In this document: one piece after another, positions 11,801 through 26,800 of the stretch | Layout of the letters: every line of letters begins with the position of its first letter | How positions within the stretch are numbered: position 1 is the stretch's first letter | Assembly: GCF_932526225.1 (NCBI RefSeq) | Contig: NC_064038.1 | Span: 17,783,075-17,847,074, forward strand | DNA from: Nematostella vectensis | Taxonomy: Eukaryota > Cnidaria > Anthozoa > Actiniaria > Edwardsiidae | Reading direction: 5' to 3' | Length of the DNA stretch: 64,000 nucleotides | Position numbers and translations under genes: made by a program | The notes under the pieces: model-generated | Seen by the model: only the letters and a program-made list of their open reading frames with translations | What the model was told of the DNA's origin: nothing | Database searches by the model: none

Positions 11801-14800
11801 CCAACATGCCCAATCACATGTATTACACCAACATGCCCAATCGCATGTACACCAACATGCCCAATCACATGTACACCAACATGCCCAATCGCATGTACAC
11901 CAACATGCCCAATCACAAGTACACCAACATGCCCAATCGCATGTACACCAACATGCCCAATCACATGTACACCAACATGCCCAATCACATGTATTACACC
12001 AACATGCCCAATCACATGTATTACACCAACATGCCCAATCACATGTACACCAACATGCCCAATCACATGTATTACACCAACATGCCTAATCACATGTACA
12101 CCAACATGCCCAATCACATGTATACCAACATGCCCAATCACATGTATTACACCAACATGCCCAATCACATGTATTACACCAACATGCCCAATCACATGTA
12201 TACCAACATGCCCAATCACATGTATTACACCAACATGCCCAATCACATGTACACCAACATGCCCAATCACATGTACAACAACATGCCCAATCACATGTAC
12301 ACCAACATGCCCAATCACATGTACACCAACATGCCCAATCACATGTACACCAACATGCCCAATCACATGTACAACAACATGCCCAATCACATGTATTATA
12401 CCAACATGCCCAATCACATGTATTATACCAACATGCCCAATCACATGTATTATACCAACATGCCCAATCACATGCATACCAACATGCCCAATCACATGTA
12501 TACCAACATGCCCAATCACATGTATTACACCAATATGCCCAATCACATGTACACCAACATGCCCAATCACATGTACACCAACATGCCCAATCACATGTAC
12601 ACCAACATGCCCAATCACATGTACACCAACATGCCCAATCACATGTATACCAACATGCCCAATCACATGTACACCAACATGCCCAATCACATGTACACCA
12701 ACATGCCCAATCACATGTACACCAACATGCCCAATCACATGTACACCAACATATCCAATCACATGTACACCAACACGCCCAATCGCATGTACACCAACAT
12801 GCTCAATCACATGTACACCAACATGCCCAATCACATGTACACCAACATGCCCAATCACATGTACACCAACATGCCCAATCGCATGTACACCAACATGCCC
12901 AATCACATGTATTATACCAACATGCCCAATCACATGTATTATACCAACATGCCCAATCACATGTATTACACCAACATGCCCAATCACATGTACACCAACA
13001 TGCCCAATCACATGTACACCAACATGCCCAATCACATGTACAACAACATGCCCAATCACATGTATTATACCAATATGCCCAATCACATGTACACCAACAC
13101 GCCCAATCACATGTATACCAACATGCCCAATCACATGTACACCAACATGCCCAATCACATGTACACCAATATGCCCAATCACATGTATACCAACATGCCC
13201 AATCACATGTACACCAACATACCCAATCACATGTACACCAATATGCCCAATCACATGTACACCAACATGCCCAATCACATGTACACCAACATGCCCAATC
13301 ACATGTACACCAACATGCCTAATCACATGTACACCAACATGCCCAATCACATGTACACCAACATACCCAATCACATGTACACCAACATGCCCAATCACAT
13401 GTATACCAATATGCCCAATCACATGTACACCAACATGTCCAATCACATGTATACCAACACGCCCAATCACATGTACACCAACATGCCCAATCACATGTAC
13501 ACCAACATGCCCAATCACATGTACATCAACATGCCCAATCACATGTACACCAACATGCCTAATCACATGTACACCAACATGCCCAATCACATGTACACCA
13601 ACATGCCCAATCACATGTACACCAACATACCCAATCACATGTACACCAACATGCCCAATCACATGTACACCAACATGCCCAATCACATGTACATCAACAT
13701 GCCCAATCACATGTACACCAACATGCCTAATCACATGTACACCAACATGCCCAATCACATGTACACCAACATGCCCAATCACATGTACACCAACATACCC
13801 AATCACATGTACACCAATATGCCCAATCACATGTACACCAACATGCCCAATCACATGTACACCAACATGTCCAATCACATGTACACCAACATGCCTAATC
13901 ACATGTACACCAACATGCCCAATCACATGTACACCAACATACCCAATCACATGTACACCAACATGCCCAATCACATGTATACCAATATGCCCAATCACAT
14001 GTACACCAACATGTCCAATCACATGTACACCAACATGCCCAATCACATGTACACCAACATGCCTAATCACATGTACACCAACATGCCCAATCACATGTAC
14101 ACCAACATGCCCAATCACATGTACACCAACATGCCCAATCACATGTACACCAACATGCCCAATCACATGTACACCAACATGCCCAATCATATGTATACCA
14201 ACATGCCCAATCACATGTACACCAACATGCCCAATCACATGTACACCAACATACCCAATCACATGTACACCAACATGCCCAATCACATGTACACCAACAT
14301 GCCCAATCACATGTACACCAACATGCCCAATCACATGTACACCAACATGCCCAATCACATGTACACCAACATGCCCAATCACATGTATTATACCAACATG
14401 CCCAATCACATGTATTATACCAACATGCCCAATCACATGTATTATACCAACATGCCCAATCACATGTACACCAACATGCCCAATCACATGTACACCAACA
14501 TGCCCAATCACATGTATACCAACATGCCCAATCACATGTATTACACCAACATGCCCAATCACATGTATACCAACATGCCCAATCACATGTACACCAACAT
14601 ACCCAATCACATGTATACCAACATGCCCAATCACATGTATACCAACATGCCCAATCACATGTACACCAACATGCCCAATCACATGTACACCAACATGCCC
14701 AATCACATGTACACCAACATGCCCAATCACATGTACACCAACATGCCTAATCACATGTACACCAACATGCCCAATCACATGTACACCAACATGCCCAATC

Positions 14801-17800
14801 ACATGTATACCAACATGCCCAATCACATGTATTACACCAACATGCCCAATCACATGTATACCAACATGCCCAATCACATGTACACCAACATGCCCAATCA
14901 CATGTACATCAACATGCCCAATCACATGTACACCAACATGCCCAATCACATGTACATCAACATGCCCAATCACATGTATACCAACATGCCCAATCACATG
15001 TACACCAACATGCCCAATCACATGTATACCAACATGCCCAATCACATGTACACCAACATACCCAATCACATGTATACCAACATGCCCAATCACATGTATA
15101 CCAACATGCCCAATCACATGTACACCAACATGCCCAATCACATGTACACCAACATGCCCAATCACATGTACACCAACATGCCCAATCACATGTACATCAA
15201 CATACCCAATCACATGTACACCAACATGCCCAATCACATGTACATCAACATACCCAATCACATGTATTACACCAACATGCCCAATCACATGTACACCAAC
15301 ATGCCCAATCACATGTATTACACCAACATGCCCAATCACATGTATACCAACATGCCCAATCACATGTACACCAACATACCCAATCACATGTATACCAACA
15401 TGCCCAATCACATGTATACCAACATGCCCAATCACATGTACACCAACATGCCCAATCACATGTATACCAACATGCCCAATCACATGTATACCAACATGCC
15501 CAATCACATGTATACCAACATGCCCAATCACATGTACACCAACACAATTGCCTACATTGTTCCATGTAAACAGGGTGACTGTAAATGGAGACTAGCATGT
15601 AAAAGTCTGCTATATACTGTAAAGAGGGTGACTGTAAATGGAGACTAGCATGTAAAAGTGTGCTATTTACTGTAAAGAGGGTGACTGTAAATGGAGACTA
15701 GCATGTTAAAGTCTGCTACATACCAATGACTGACTTCTCAGGAGCGGGAGGGACAATTCTACCAAGATGAAGATACTTGGCATTGATGCGCTCATGGAGC
15801 CCAAGAAAATCACTAAATCTGCGTTTGACAGTAGTTTCAGGACTATTGAACTCGGGCATGCTAGTCTGAAATACAAAATTTGATGAAGGTAAGATACGCT
15901 TCGAATGGACATCCATACACACAGCAATTTCTTGCTATATTTTTTTTGGATCATACCATATTACAAGAGTGCTATCAAGTATCATAACCTACACTCGCGA
16001 GTGTTGAGTCGCAATGCATATTCTACTCGAGAGTATTTTGGGAGTATCGACCCGCGGAATATTCATAGACTTAAAATCGGTTGTTGGTTCTATAGTCTGT
16101 GGTTGGGCTGATTTGGACTTTGAAAAATATTTTTACCATTTCCCAAGCTTCATATTTCGTGAACAAACATTTTGTGAACTATAATCATAGAGCAGGGATT
16201 CCAAATAAAACGACAAAACCTACCTAGAGAAGATTTGGATTGGAGTTTGTTTTTATCCTAAAGGGTTTTTTTTACAACTCAAAGTTGTAATGAAGCACTT
16301 GGCTGAAAACAAAACGAAACTTGCAATAATGACAACACTTGACCAATTCAAGGGTAAAAAGTTATAACTTTTGGCTGATCATTCCTGTTGGCATTAGAGG
16401 CAACACAAGAAACATTGGGAAGGATAAAATAGTGTTAAAGAAGCGCAGCAAATGACTTTGAAAAAGCAAATTCAATTTGTTTGTTCACAATAATAGATGT
16501 ATATGTTGCACATCGATGGCCGCCTAATTACTCGAAGGAAAGGGAAGTATTTTGTCGACATAGGCTTTGCCTTTTTAAACCTTCTGATAATCCTTATTAT
16601 TGAGAAGCAAATCGAAGTTTCGAAGGTCTACAAGAAAAAAACATGTCCTCACACCGTGCCTACTTCATATATGATGTCTTCAGATCTCAGATCGATCTTG
16701 TTTTTGTTTAATAACCTTTTACCTTTATGTATGCCTTCTGATCGGCCACGATCATCTCAAGATATTTCAAGCAATATTAGTTGCTAGATTTCTCATATTT
16801 GAGTCATCATCCAAAACATAAGCACTCGCTAAATTTGCGAGCCACTTGAATTCTGCGAGTGGCTTTACTCTCAATCGCCTCATTAAAAGTTTGAGCCACT
16901 TGAATTCTGTGAGTGGCTTTACTCTCAATTGCCTCATTAAAAGTGTGAGTCTTGATTGTCGCAAGTCAAGTTTTTAATTAGGACTTGACAGTTGTGATTA
17001 GAGGTTATGATACTCTATACCGGTACTGTAGAAAGGTTTGGGGGTTCCTACAGTAGGGCACCATAGAAAGGTTTGGGGGTTCCTACGGTAGGGCACCATA
17101 GAAAGGTTTGGGGGTTCCTACGGTAGGGCACCATAGAAAGGTTTGGGGGTTCCTACTGTAGGGCACCATAGAAAGGTTTGGGGGTTCCTACAGTAGGGCA
17201 CCATAGAAAGGTTTGGGGGTTCCTACGGTAGGGCACTATAGAAAGGTTTGGGGGTTCCTAGGGCACCATAGAAAGGTTTGGGGGTTCCTACAGTAGGGCA
17301 CCATAGAAAGGTTTGAGGGTTCCTACAGTAGGGCACCATAGAAAGGTTTGGGGGTTCCTACAGTAGGGCACCATAGAAAGGTTTGGGGGTTCCTACAGTA
17401 GGGCACCACAGAAAGGTTTGGGGGTTCCTACAGTAGGGCACCATAGAAAGGTTTGGGGGTTCCTACAATAGGGCACCATAGAAAGGTTTGGGGGTTCCTA
17501 CGGTAGGGCACCATAGAAAGGTTTGGGGGTTCCTACAGTAGAGCACCATAGAAAGGTTTGGGGGTTCCTACAGTAGGGCACCATAGAAAGGTTTGGGGGT
17601 TCCTACAGTAGGGCACCATAGAAAGGTTTGGGGGTTCCTACAGTAGGGCACCATAGAAAGGTTTGGGGGTTCCTAGGGCACCATAGAAAGGTTTGGGGGT
17701 TCCTACAGTAGGGCACCATAGACAGGTTTGGGGGTTCCTACGGTAGGGCACCATAGAAAGGTTTGGGGCTTCCTACGGTAGGGCACCATAGAAAGGTTTG

Positions 17801-20800
17801 GGGGTTCCTACGGTAGGGCACCATAGAAAGGTTTCTACAGTAGGGCACCATAGAAAGGTTTGGGGGTTCCTACGGTAGGGCACCATAGAAAGGTTTGGGG
17901 GTTCCTGGGGCACCATAGAAAGGTTTGGGGGTTCCTACAGTAGGGCACCATATAAAGGTTTGAGGGTTCCTATGGTAGGGCACCATAGAAAGGTTTGGGG
18001 GTTCCTACGGTAGGGCACCATAGAAAGGTTTGGGGGTTCCTACGGTAGGGCACCATAGAAAGGTTTGGGGGTTCCTACGGTAGGGCACCATAGAAAGGTT
18101 TGGGGGTTCCTACGGTAGGGCACCATAGAAAGGTTTGGGGGTTCCTACGGTAGGGCACCATAGAAAGGTTTGGGGGTTCCTACAGTAGGGCACCATAGAA
18201 AGGTTTGGGGGTTCCTACAGTAGGGCACCATAGAAAGGTTTGGGGGTTCCTACGGTAGGGCACCATAGAAAGGTTTGGGGATTCCTACGGTAGGGCACCA
18301 TAGAAAGGTTTGGGGGTTCCTACAGTAGGGCACTATAGAAAGGTTTGGGGGTTCCTACGGTAGGGCACCATAGAAAGGTTTGGGGGTTCCTACGGTAGGG
18401 CACCATAGAAAGGTTTGGGGGTTCCTACAGTAGGGCACCATAGAAAGGTTTGGGGGTTCCTACAGTAGGGCACCATAGAAAGGTTTGGGGGTTCCTACGG
18501 TAGGGCACCATAGAAAGGTTTGGGGATTCCTACGGTAGGGCACCATAGAAAGGTTTGGGGGTTCCTACAGTAGGGCACTATAGAAAGGTTTGGGGGTTCC
18601 TCTCTTCCAGGCCACACATTCCCCTGCAGCTGGCATTACCCAAGTAGACTTTAAGACATTGTGGGTGTAAATAAAAATTCACATGGCTTACCTTTGTGAT
18701 CACTCTGTAACTCATGAATGCATTCATTCCATCGCCTAGAAAAGTCACAAATATTAGGAAAATGAGAAGCTGTATGTAGGGACAAGTAGGAGTTAATTGT
18801 AAGAAAAAAAAGTGAACAAGAGTTCATAAATACAGTCCAGTGCACAAGAGTATAACATGGTCATAAATACAGTCCAGTGCACAAGAGTATAACATGATCA
18901 TAAATACAGTCCAGTGCACAAAAGTATAACATGGTCATAAATACAGTCCAGTGCACAAGAGTATAACATGGTCATAAATACAGCCCAGTGCACAATAGTA
19001 TAACATGGTCATAAATACAGCCCATTGCACAATAGTATAACATGGTTATAAATACAGCCCAGTGCACAATAGTATAACATGATCATAAATACAGTCCAGT
19101 GCACAAAAGTATAACATGGTCATAAATACAGCCCAGTGCACAAGAGTATAACATGGTCATAAATACAGCCCAGTGCACAATAGTATAACATGGTCATAAA
19201 TACAGCCCATTGCACAATAGTATAACATGGTTATAAATACAGTCCAGTGCACAATAGTATAACATGATCATAAATACAGTCCAGTGCACAAAAGTATAAC
19301 ATGGTCATAAATACAGTCCAGTGCACAAGAGTATAACATGATCATAAATACAGTCCAGTGCACAAAAGTATAACATGGTTATAAATACAGTCCAGTGCAC
19401 AATAGTATAACATGGTTATAAATACAGTCCAGTGCACAATAGTATAACATGGTTATAAATACAGCCCAGTGCACAAGAGTATAACATGGTCATAAATACA
19501 GTCAAGTGCACAATAGTATAACATGGTTATAAATACAGTCCAGTGCACAATAGTATAACATGGTCGTAAATACAGTCCAGTGCACAATAGTATAACATGG
19601 TTATAAATACAGCCCAGTGCACAATAGTATAACATGGTCATAAATACAGCCCATTGCACAATAGTATAACATGGTTATAAATACAGTCCAGTGCACAATA
19701 GTATAACATGGTTATAAATACAGCCCAGTGCACAAGAGTATAACATGGTCATAAATACAGTCCAGTGCACAATAGTATAACATGGTCATAAATACAGCCC
19801 ATTGCACAATAGTATAACATGGTTATAAATACAGTCCAGTGCACAATAGTATAACATGGTTATAAATACAGCCCAGTGCACAAGAGTATAACATGGTCAT
19901 AAATACAGTCCAGTGCACAATAGTATAACATGGTTATAAATACAATCCAGTGCACAATAGTATAACATGGTCGTAAATACAGTCCAGCGCACAATAGTAT
20001 AACAAGGTTATAAATACAGCCCAGTGCACAATAGTATAACATGGTTATAAATACAGCCCAGTGCACAAGAGTATAACATGGTTATAAATACAGCCCATTG
20101 CACAATAGTGCTTTGGAGAACAGGTTTGCATCATAAATCGAGAATATTGTTGTATCCAATATCATAAGATCGAGGTAATTTCACTGTATTTCTGCTGGGA
20201 GGAAGGAACATCATCCTAAAATCGAGGTTATCGTAAAATCCAGGTTTCACTGTACTGATGGACATTGCATTATCTATGTTTCTGGACCTAGGCCTACATA
20301 GTGACTAACTTTATTCAAAGATGTGTTATCAATTTGTGCAGGCAACAGTACTCCATGTAAAACTTACACGATTCTGTAATCTACTGTATTAAAAATTATG
20401 TTTATTGCTATTTCTCACTCAATAGGCAGCCACAAAAAGTCTCTACTAAAAGGTACAGTGTAGTGGTACCTATTATGGGACAGTGTCCTATTATCAGACA
20501 CTCATAAAAAAAATCATAAATTATCTCAAACAATAGGAACATGCAGAATCAAAGGCTCTGTAAGCAAACTTGTGAATGCAAATTGATTTTTAGTTATTTT
20601 CTTGTGTGCATAAAAGATGTACAGGATACTGAACAAAGCATTAACACATCCAAGATGCAGAGAGTACATAAAATTTCCTTGTACCTTTTTTTCTTTTCGA
20701 CGTCATGACACACCAAGAACAGTATAATTAATTATTACTATTAAAAAAAAAAACAATAAAAAACTAAAAAAAAGCGCTACTACTGGGAATCGAACCCGTG

Positions 20801-23800
20801 TCAGAGACAAGTACCCGCAACGCTAGACTAACGTGGCATTGCCCAGTCATCTTGTAACTAAAATTACTTTTAGTACTATTGGCATCGCACCGTTTGAAAT
20901 GTTTTTGCTAGCATGTCAAATTTCAGCATATTCTTTTCAGAAACAAAATAAAATAGCTGCAATAATTGATCTTGCTACTGTCATACAATGTGTTTTATGC
21001 ATGTTAACATTCTAGAAAGGTGAGGGCCATGTGTTTGTAAGAATTTTGTTTGATATTTAGTTTAGCTGATTGGGAAGAATTGTGAAAAATTAGTTTGTGG
21101 AAATCTATCCTCTTCTATTTTGTTCTTCTAACAGAGGCTTTTTTAATTACCCTACAAACAGAGACCCTGCTAACAGAGGCTTTTCCCTTGTGTTTCTCGG
21201 ACTTAAAAGTCACAGTTTTTGGCTAGTTGCTTTTTCAGCACAAACTCAAATAAAAACACAAAAACTCAGAGACGCAAATCGGGAAGTACTAAAACAAAAA
21301 TAATTAAAAGCTTTGCTAGCATTTTACTTGTTTTGTTTGCAAACTAACAGCTTGAATTGGACTGAACCGTGGAAGACTGATTGACGTCAGTGACGAATGT
21401 GCACGCTTAACCCACATGGAAGACTTTTGCGAAAGAACTAGCTTATATATACTTTACGGTCATACCTAGGAAAGACCATAGCTGTTTCAGGTCAATAACA
21501 TAGCTCTTTTATAGTACTAGGCTTTAACCGGAAGTTGAACACCGGAAGTATATATATATATAATATATAGATTTAGGCACTGCCTAAAGCGGAGCCAGCA
21601 TAAACACCTTTTGTGTTGACTGATCAAAGGTATTATTGGGGGATCTAGGATCCTGCTCTCTACTGAGATTTATTTATTGTACCAACCAAATGGATCCAGG
21701 CCTTATTCAATAATTTAAATTATGCAGTACATCAAAGTTAACAAACACAATTCCTGGTGTGAATATGGCTGTCAAAGTTGTCAAGAGTCTAACGGTAAAT
21801 TCTTATGTCCCATCATAGAAGTTCCATTATGAATATCTTTTTTTACAAGCTTTGCCCTTGTGCAGAAAATGTCATGGATGTAACAGCATTCCAAAGATTC
21901 AAAATAATATATTTAGACTGTTTAGATGCCATACTGTGATTTTTATGTATTGATTTAGTGGCGATTATCTCCTTCATTGGACCGAATATTCAGAAAAATA
22001 TCTGGAAATTAACATTTAAAAATATATCTCCTTTCATGCATTACATATTGGTGCACCCCACTTTACCATATAGTGGCCTTGTTGTTGGTGGCCTACTCCC
22101 AAATGAATGTAATGAAGAAAAAACAGATTGAAAATGCTAACTTCTAATTTCAAACCAAACCCTTTCATTGATCTATGTTTGGGGTAGAGAGGAATCAAAG
22201 AATATTAATTGACTAAAAAATAATCGACAGGGGAGGAGATATAAAGTGAATTGACTCAACTTGAAAGGTTTGGTGAAAAAAATATAACAGTAATGAAAAT
22301 AATTTGATTGAGCATTTCTTGACATTTCCCCTTTCCCATTATCTTAACCCTTTCACCACCACAGGCCTCAAAAGAGGCCATGTCTTTGCTATCCAAGCTA
22401 TGTGAACAGAATTCTATTATTGAAAAAGAACAAGGTTGTTGCTAGTGTTATAAAGTTTAAGTATCTTGCCCTAAAAAACTCTTCCCCTTAATAAAAGTTC
22501 CATTAATGTACATTTGTAAAGCTACATTCTGACAAGTTTTGTTCTTGCGAAGAACAATGGATGAAACAGGATTTCAAAGATGGAATATAGTGTCAGACAC
22601 AATTTTAGATAAGATGCAATGCTGAAGATTTAATGTACCATTTTAAGTAGTGATTTTCCATCCCCATGGGAATTAATATCTACAAATATACATCCAGTAA
22701 TGCATTATATTTTGGTGTTTTGAGAAACCCTGGATCTAACTATTCCAATGAAATAAATCTAAACATCTAAAATAAATGCAATGGGCAAGAGACTTGGAAA
22801 GAAAATCCTAAAAAGAAAATATAAGTGAAAGTAATAAATGAAAATTTCTAATTTAAAAATCAAATCTGTTCATTAATTTATTTTTGGTGTAGAGTGGAAA
22901 TAGCAAAGAGCATCAATTGCATAAAAATAGTCAACAGGGAGAAGAAAAAGGAAGAAATATGACTCTTCCTTAAATGTTTGAAAAGAAAATATAATAACAA
23001 TAATGTGATAAATATATTCAGTACTTTTCTAAAATATCCCCTTTCCCATTATCTTTAGGTTGATAGAAAACTGTTTTCTTTACAGATTTATTATTTAAAA
23101 AGCAAAAGTTTGTTTTTAGTTTTATATTATATGAGTATCTTGTTCTAAAAAAACCTATGATTGTGTACTGCTGAATCACATAGTAATGAACTAGTCATTT
23201 GCGCCCCCTCCCTTATGGTCCCGCAGAAGTCAGGGGTTAATGTGGGGTTTCAGACCACTTTTTAACTAGAATATGTCAAGAGGGGTGGTGGTATTGACTG
23301 TTTTTGACTCTTAACTTGGAAACAGGCTTTTATTAAAGTTTAATCCCCCACCCTTCCCTGGGACCATGGGTGTGGGGGTATCAAATGACTAGTGAATAAG
23401 AACATCCTACTGTTCTCTTCAAGACATGATTTTTTCTCATGTCTTCCAGTCTTTAGCATTCATCTTGGCCCTCAGGTAGTTCCTGGTTCATAAAAGAGTG
23501 AAAATAATTATTTATTATAATTTTTTTCAAAACAATCTTTTTATCAAGCCATTTATAATCTAACTAAATTTCCACAACTATTTGAAAAACAAAATAAACA
23601 CATGAGATGCAAGATGCAGACAATAACAACAATACATGTTGAAAATAGGTTTTTTTTATCCTCGGTAAGGAAAATTTCTCTTGTAAGTTGAAAAAGCTGC
23701 TGTATCTTCTAAGGATATGTATCTTCTTAGGACTAAGAGCACAGGATATAAAGACAAGAACGGTCTTCTTTAGCAGTATTTGACAAATGCAACACGATAT

Positions 23801-26800
23801 TGGTTAGCCTTTATGAAATATCTCAACACAATCAATCTGCTCTGAAGAAGTCTTATTAAAGACGAATTCCAGTTTTTGTTGTATTGTATTTTATTCAACA
23901 CAAGCAAGAATATAGACAAAACGAAGAATGTCAAAACAAAACCTGTTATGCTCAAATAATTTGATTACTAAGTTAAGTACTTGCATTCTTAAAGCATACA
24001 AAAAGGACAACAAAAAGCCTAATAACTGTCAAATCCTCAATAGACAATACAAATCGTCGTCCGAAACTCACCTTGCATTGTTTTTTTTTTGGTCGCTTTC
24101 TTGTGGTTCTGTTCGCTTTTTAATGTGAACTGTTACTTGCTTAAATTTACTAGCTAAAACCAGATAAATCTTGGCGTGAATGAATTTTAGTAGATCTCCT
24201 CTAGTTGACTTTATCCTTAAGTCACAAAATTTGAGTCAAAATAAATAATCATCGCATAATCGACAAGAATTTTTTCCCTTGCTCCGTGTTTGTATTTACT
24301 CGCCATTTCGGGGCCGAGTGGGGCCTGGGAGTCGGGCGGCTGACTGACTGGCTGGCGAGTGACACCACAGGGTACCCGCGCGATGACCACAAAAACCAAG
24401 TCGCATACCTATACCATATTTCTATGCCTATGGGGCTACGCGCGCGGCCTGTGGCCGCGCGCGGCTCCGCTATGATCTAAGGATTGCTGTGTTGCTAAAG
24501 CACAGAAATACCACAAAAAGTTTACAGATGATTGATCCAACGATCGAGTGACACAGAAGTCCCTCCAATAACTTGTAAATGCTAGAAATAATTCTCTTTC
24601 ACGAACCGCAAAATGGCGATTAAAATCCTCTCTTTGACTTGAATACGCAAGGATGAAAAGAAGCCGTGAAAAAGGCCAAGATTTACTAATCAAGATGAAA
24701 GTCGCTCTGCAAATCCACCATTTTGTTGTCGATCCCCCAGGATGCTATTTGGCCGCTGTTTCCGTAGACACTTCGGGATAGCTCGAATTGTTGTACCTAA
24801 CCTTGGTGCCCTATTATCGGACAGCCAAGCAATCATCAAACGATTCAATGTAAATTTGAGCGATCGATGAGCAAACGCGCATTTCGCCGTGCAGTTTGTC
24901 CCGCCCGAGATGCCTGTGTTTTGAATCGCTTGCTATGATCTCAAGCTAAAATCTATAGTGAGTTTTGCAAAGTAAATATGTCAACAATTATTGTCTGCAG
25001 AATTTTATCAAAATGAAGCATGATTTTTTTATTTTTTTAGAAGAGTTCTGCTGTCCGATAATAGGGCTAGATATCCGATAATAGGGCTTCACAACACGCC
25101 TTAGGAACAATTGTTTTCTCCCAAATTTAAGCATTGAATTTTTGTTAAATTGGTCGAATTATTTTGTTTAATAGTCAGTGATTTGTAGCTGTAAAACCTA
25201 AGACTCAATTGTGTTTTGTACGCAAGATATTTTAGCGTAAATCTAAAGTGTCCGATAAAAGGTACTATTCATATCCCTAGCTGGACAAATCCAGTTTCAG
25301 CCACCTAGAAAAATGTTTTATTGCCTTACTTACCTACAGTACCACATGGAACTAGCTACTGTTTATCAAATTCCATGGACTGCTGATAATTCTTCAGTAA
25401 AACAGAGGAAATAATTGATGAACCCCTGCGAGCACTCACTATCATGCAATATCTCTAGTTATGTGGGCAACATTTGTTCTTACTATGTAAGCCCATGAAA
25501 TTTAAAGGAAATAGAGAAAATTGATAAAAAACTGAAAACCTGGTGTCATTTTGTGTGTCAGTCAAAACATCTAGGGTGTGAAAGGGATAATGTATGCTTA
25601 TTTAGTCATTTATTTGTTACCCATGAAGAGCTGTGGGTTACAACACATGAATTCTGTTGAGTGCAACCTTATTTTGAAAAAGGTTAATGTACAGTAACAA
25701 ATCACCAACAACATTATCCTATCTACGCATAATAATTAACCTACCAACTTTTTCAGGGTCTGTGACTTTTATTTCCATGTCAAATGTGTCAGTCTCTTCT
25801 TCCTCATATTCTTCCTTTTCCTATGAAGGAGGGAGAAGAAAATCAAGAGTCAAGATTACTAGCCTAAATTTCAGGCCTTTTTATTGTTCCCTATGAAGTA
25901 TATAATGGGAAGCAAAAAGAGCGCCAGATACAAATACCATATTTTGGGCCCACTGTGATTGGCTAGAAAACAATGGTCTCTAGCAAGCGACACTCTGATT
26001 GGCCCTTATTGGCATGTTTAAATTTCATTTTTATTTCTCACTGGAAATATGGATACAGTACCATAGAAGCTGCCTTTTTATTAAGGATATCATTAGTCAT
26101 ATTTATCAATTCTTATGCACCTATCAATGTTAAGCCAGTGGGGGGGAGGTGCGGCAAAGGGTCGGGATTTGTCATTTTTTTCAGTCAAATTCCCTACCCT
26201 TCGGCCAAATTTTGGAGCCGAATCTTGAGAGACAACCTAAATCCAAGCTATAATATTTTTGATCAAATAACCCTTGCCAAGGGCGTACTGCAGGAGAAAT
26301 ATTGAAACATTCACACATCTGAGATAAACAAAGTTAATAAGCAATCAAGCATCTGTAGAGTGCACCAGGCTTGATAAAAACATGCCAGTCCGCGGGTCAC
26401 ATGCCAGTCCGCTGGTCACATGCCAGTCCGCGGGTCACATGCCAGTCCGCGGGTCACATGAGTGGGCACTAGATCAATAGATGCCTAGCGCGGGAAAGGA
26501 TGAGTTCAATAAACTTCACTCACGGGATAAACATGAACATCAAAATCCCTATCTATGGGCCAGTTTAACTGTTTAACCCCCCCTTGCTGCAACCCCCTCC
26601 CACTGGTTAAACTTTATAATTTGGTTTGTGCATTTGATTGCGCTACCACGCGATTAACAGATGTACTTTGACAGCAGTTGGAAAAGAGTGGCAGGCATTG
26701 CATCCAGTACTTTCGTCAGGCATAGTTTTTATTTTTCGTCTCCAAATTGTGATACTTGGGCTACAAGACTAACCAGCTTTTTAAACTTTTTAAACAATGT

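Noticed and set aside
11404-15648. Three frames of about 1,375 codons in the 24-bp array
   Set aside because: Periodicity of 24 or 27 bp keeps frames open on both strands. There is no start context, signal peptide or non-repeat domain.
24286-24480. GC-rich island as a CpG-island promoter or exon
   Set aside because: Short, with palindrome-like cgcgcg runs, no start/donor pair, and located within SNX intron 2.
25973-26305. 110-codon plus-strand frame in SNX intron 1
   Set aside because: Composition looks random, with no domain.
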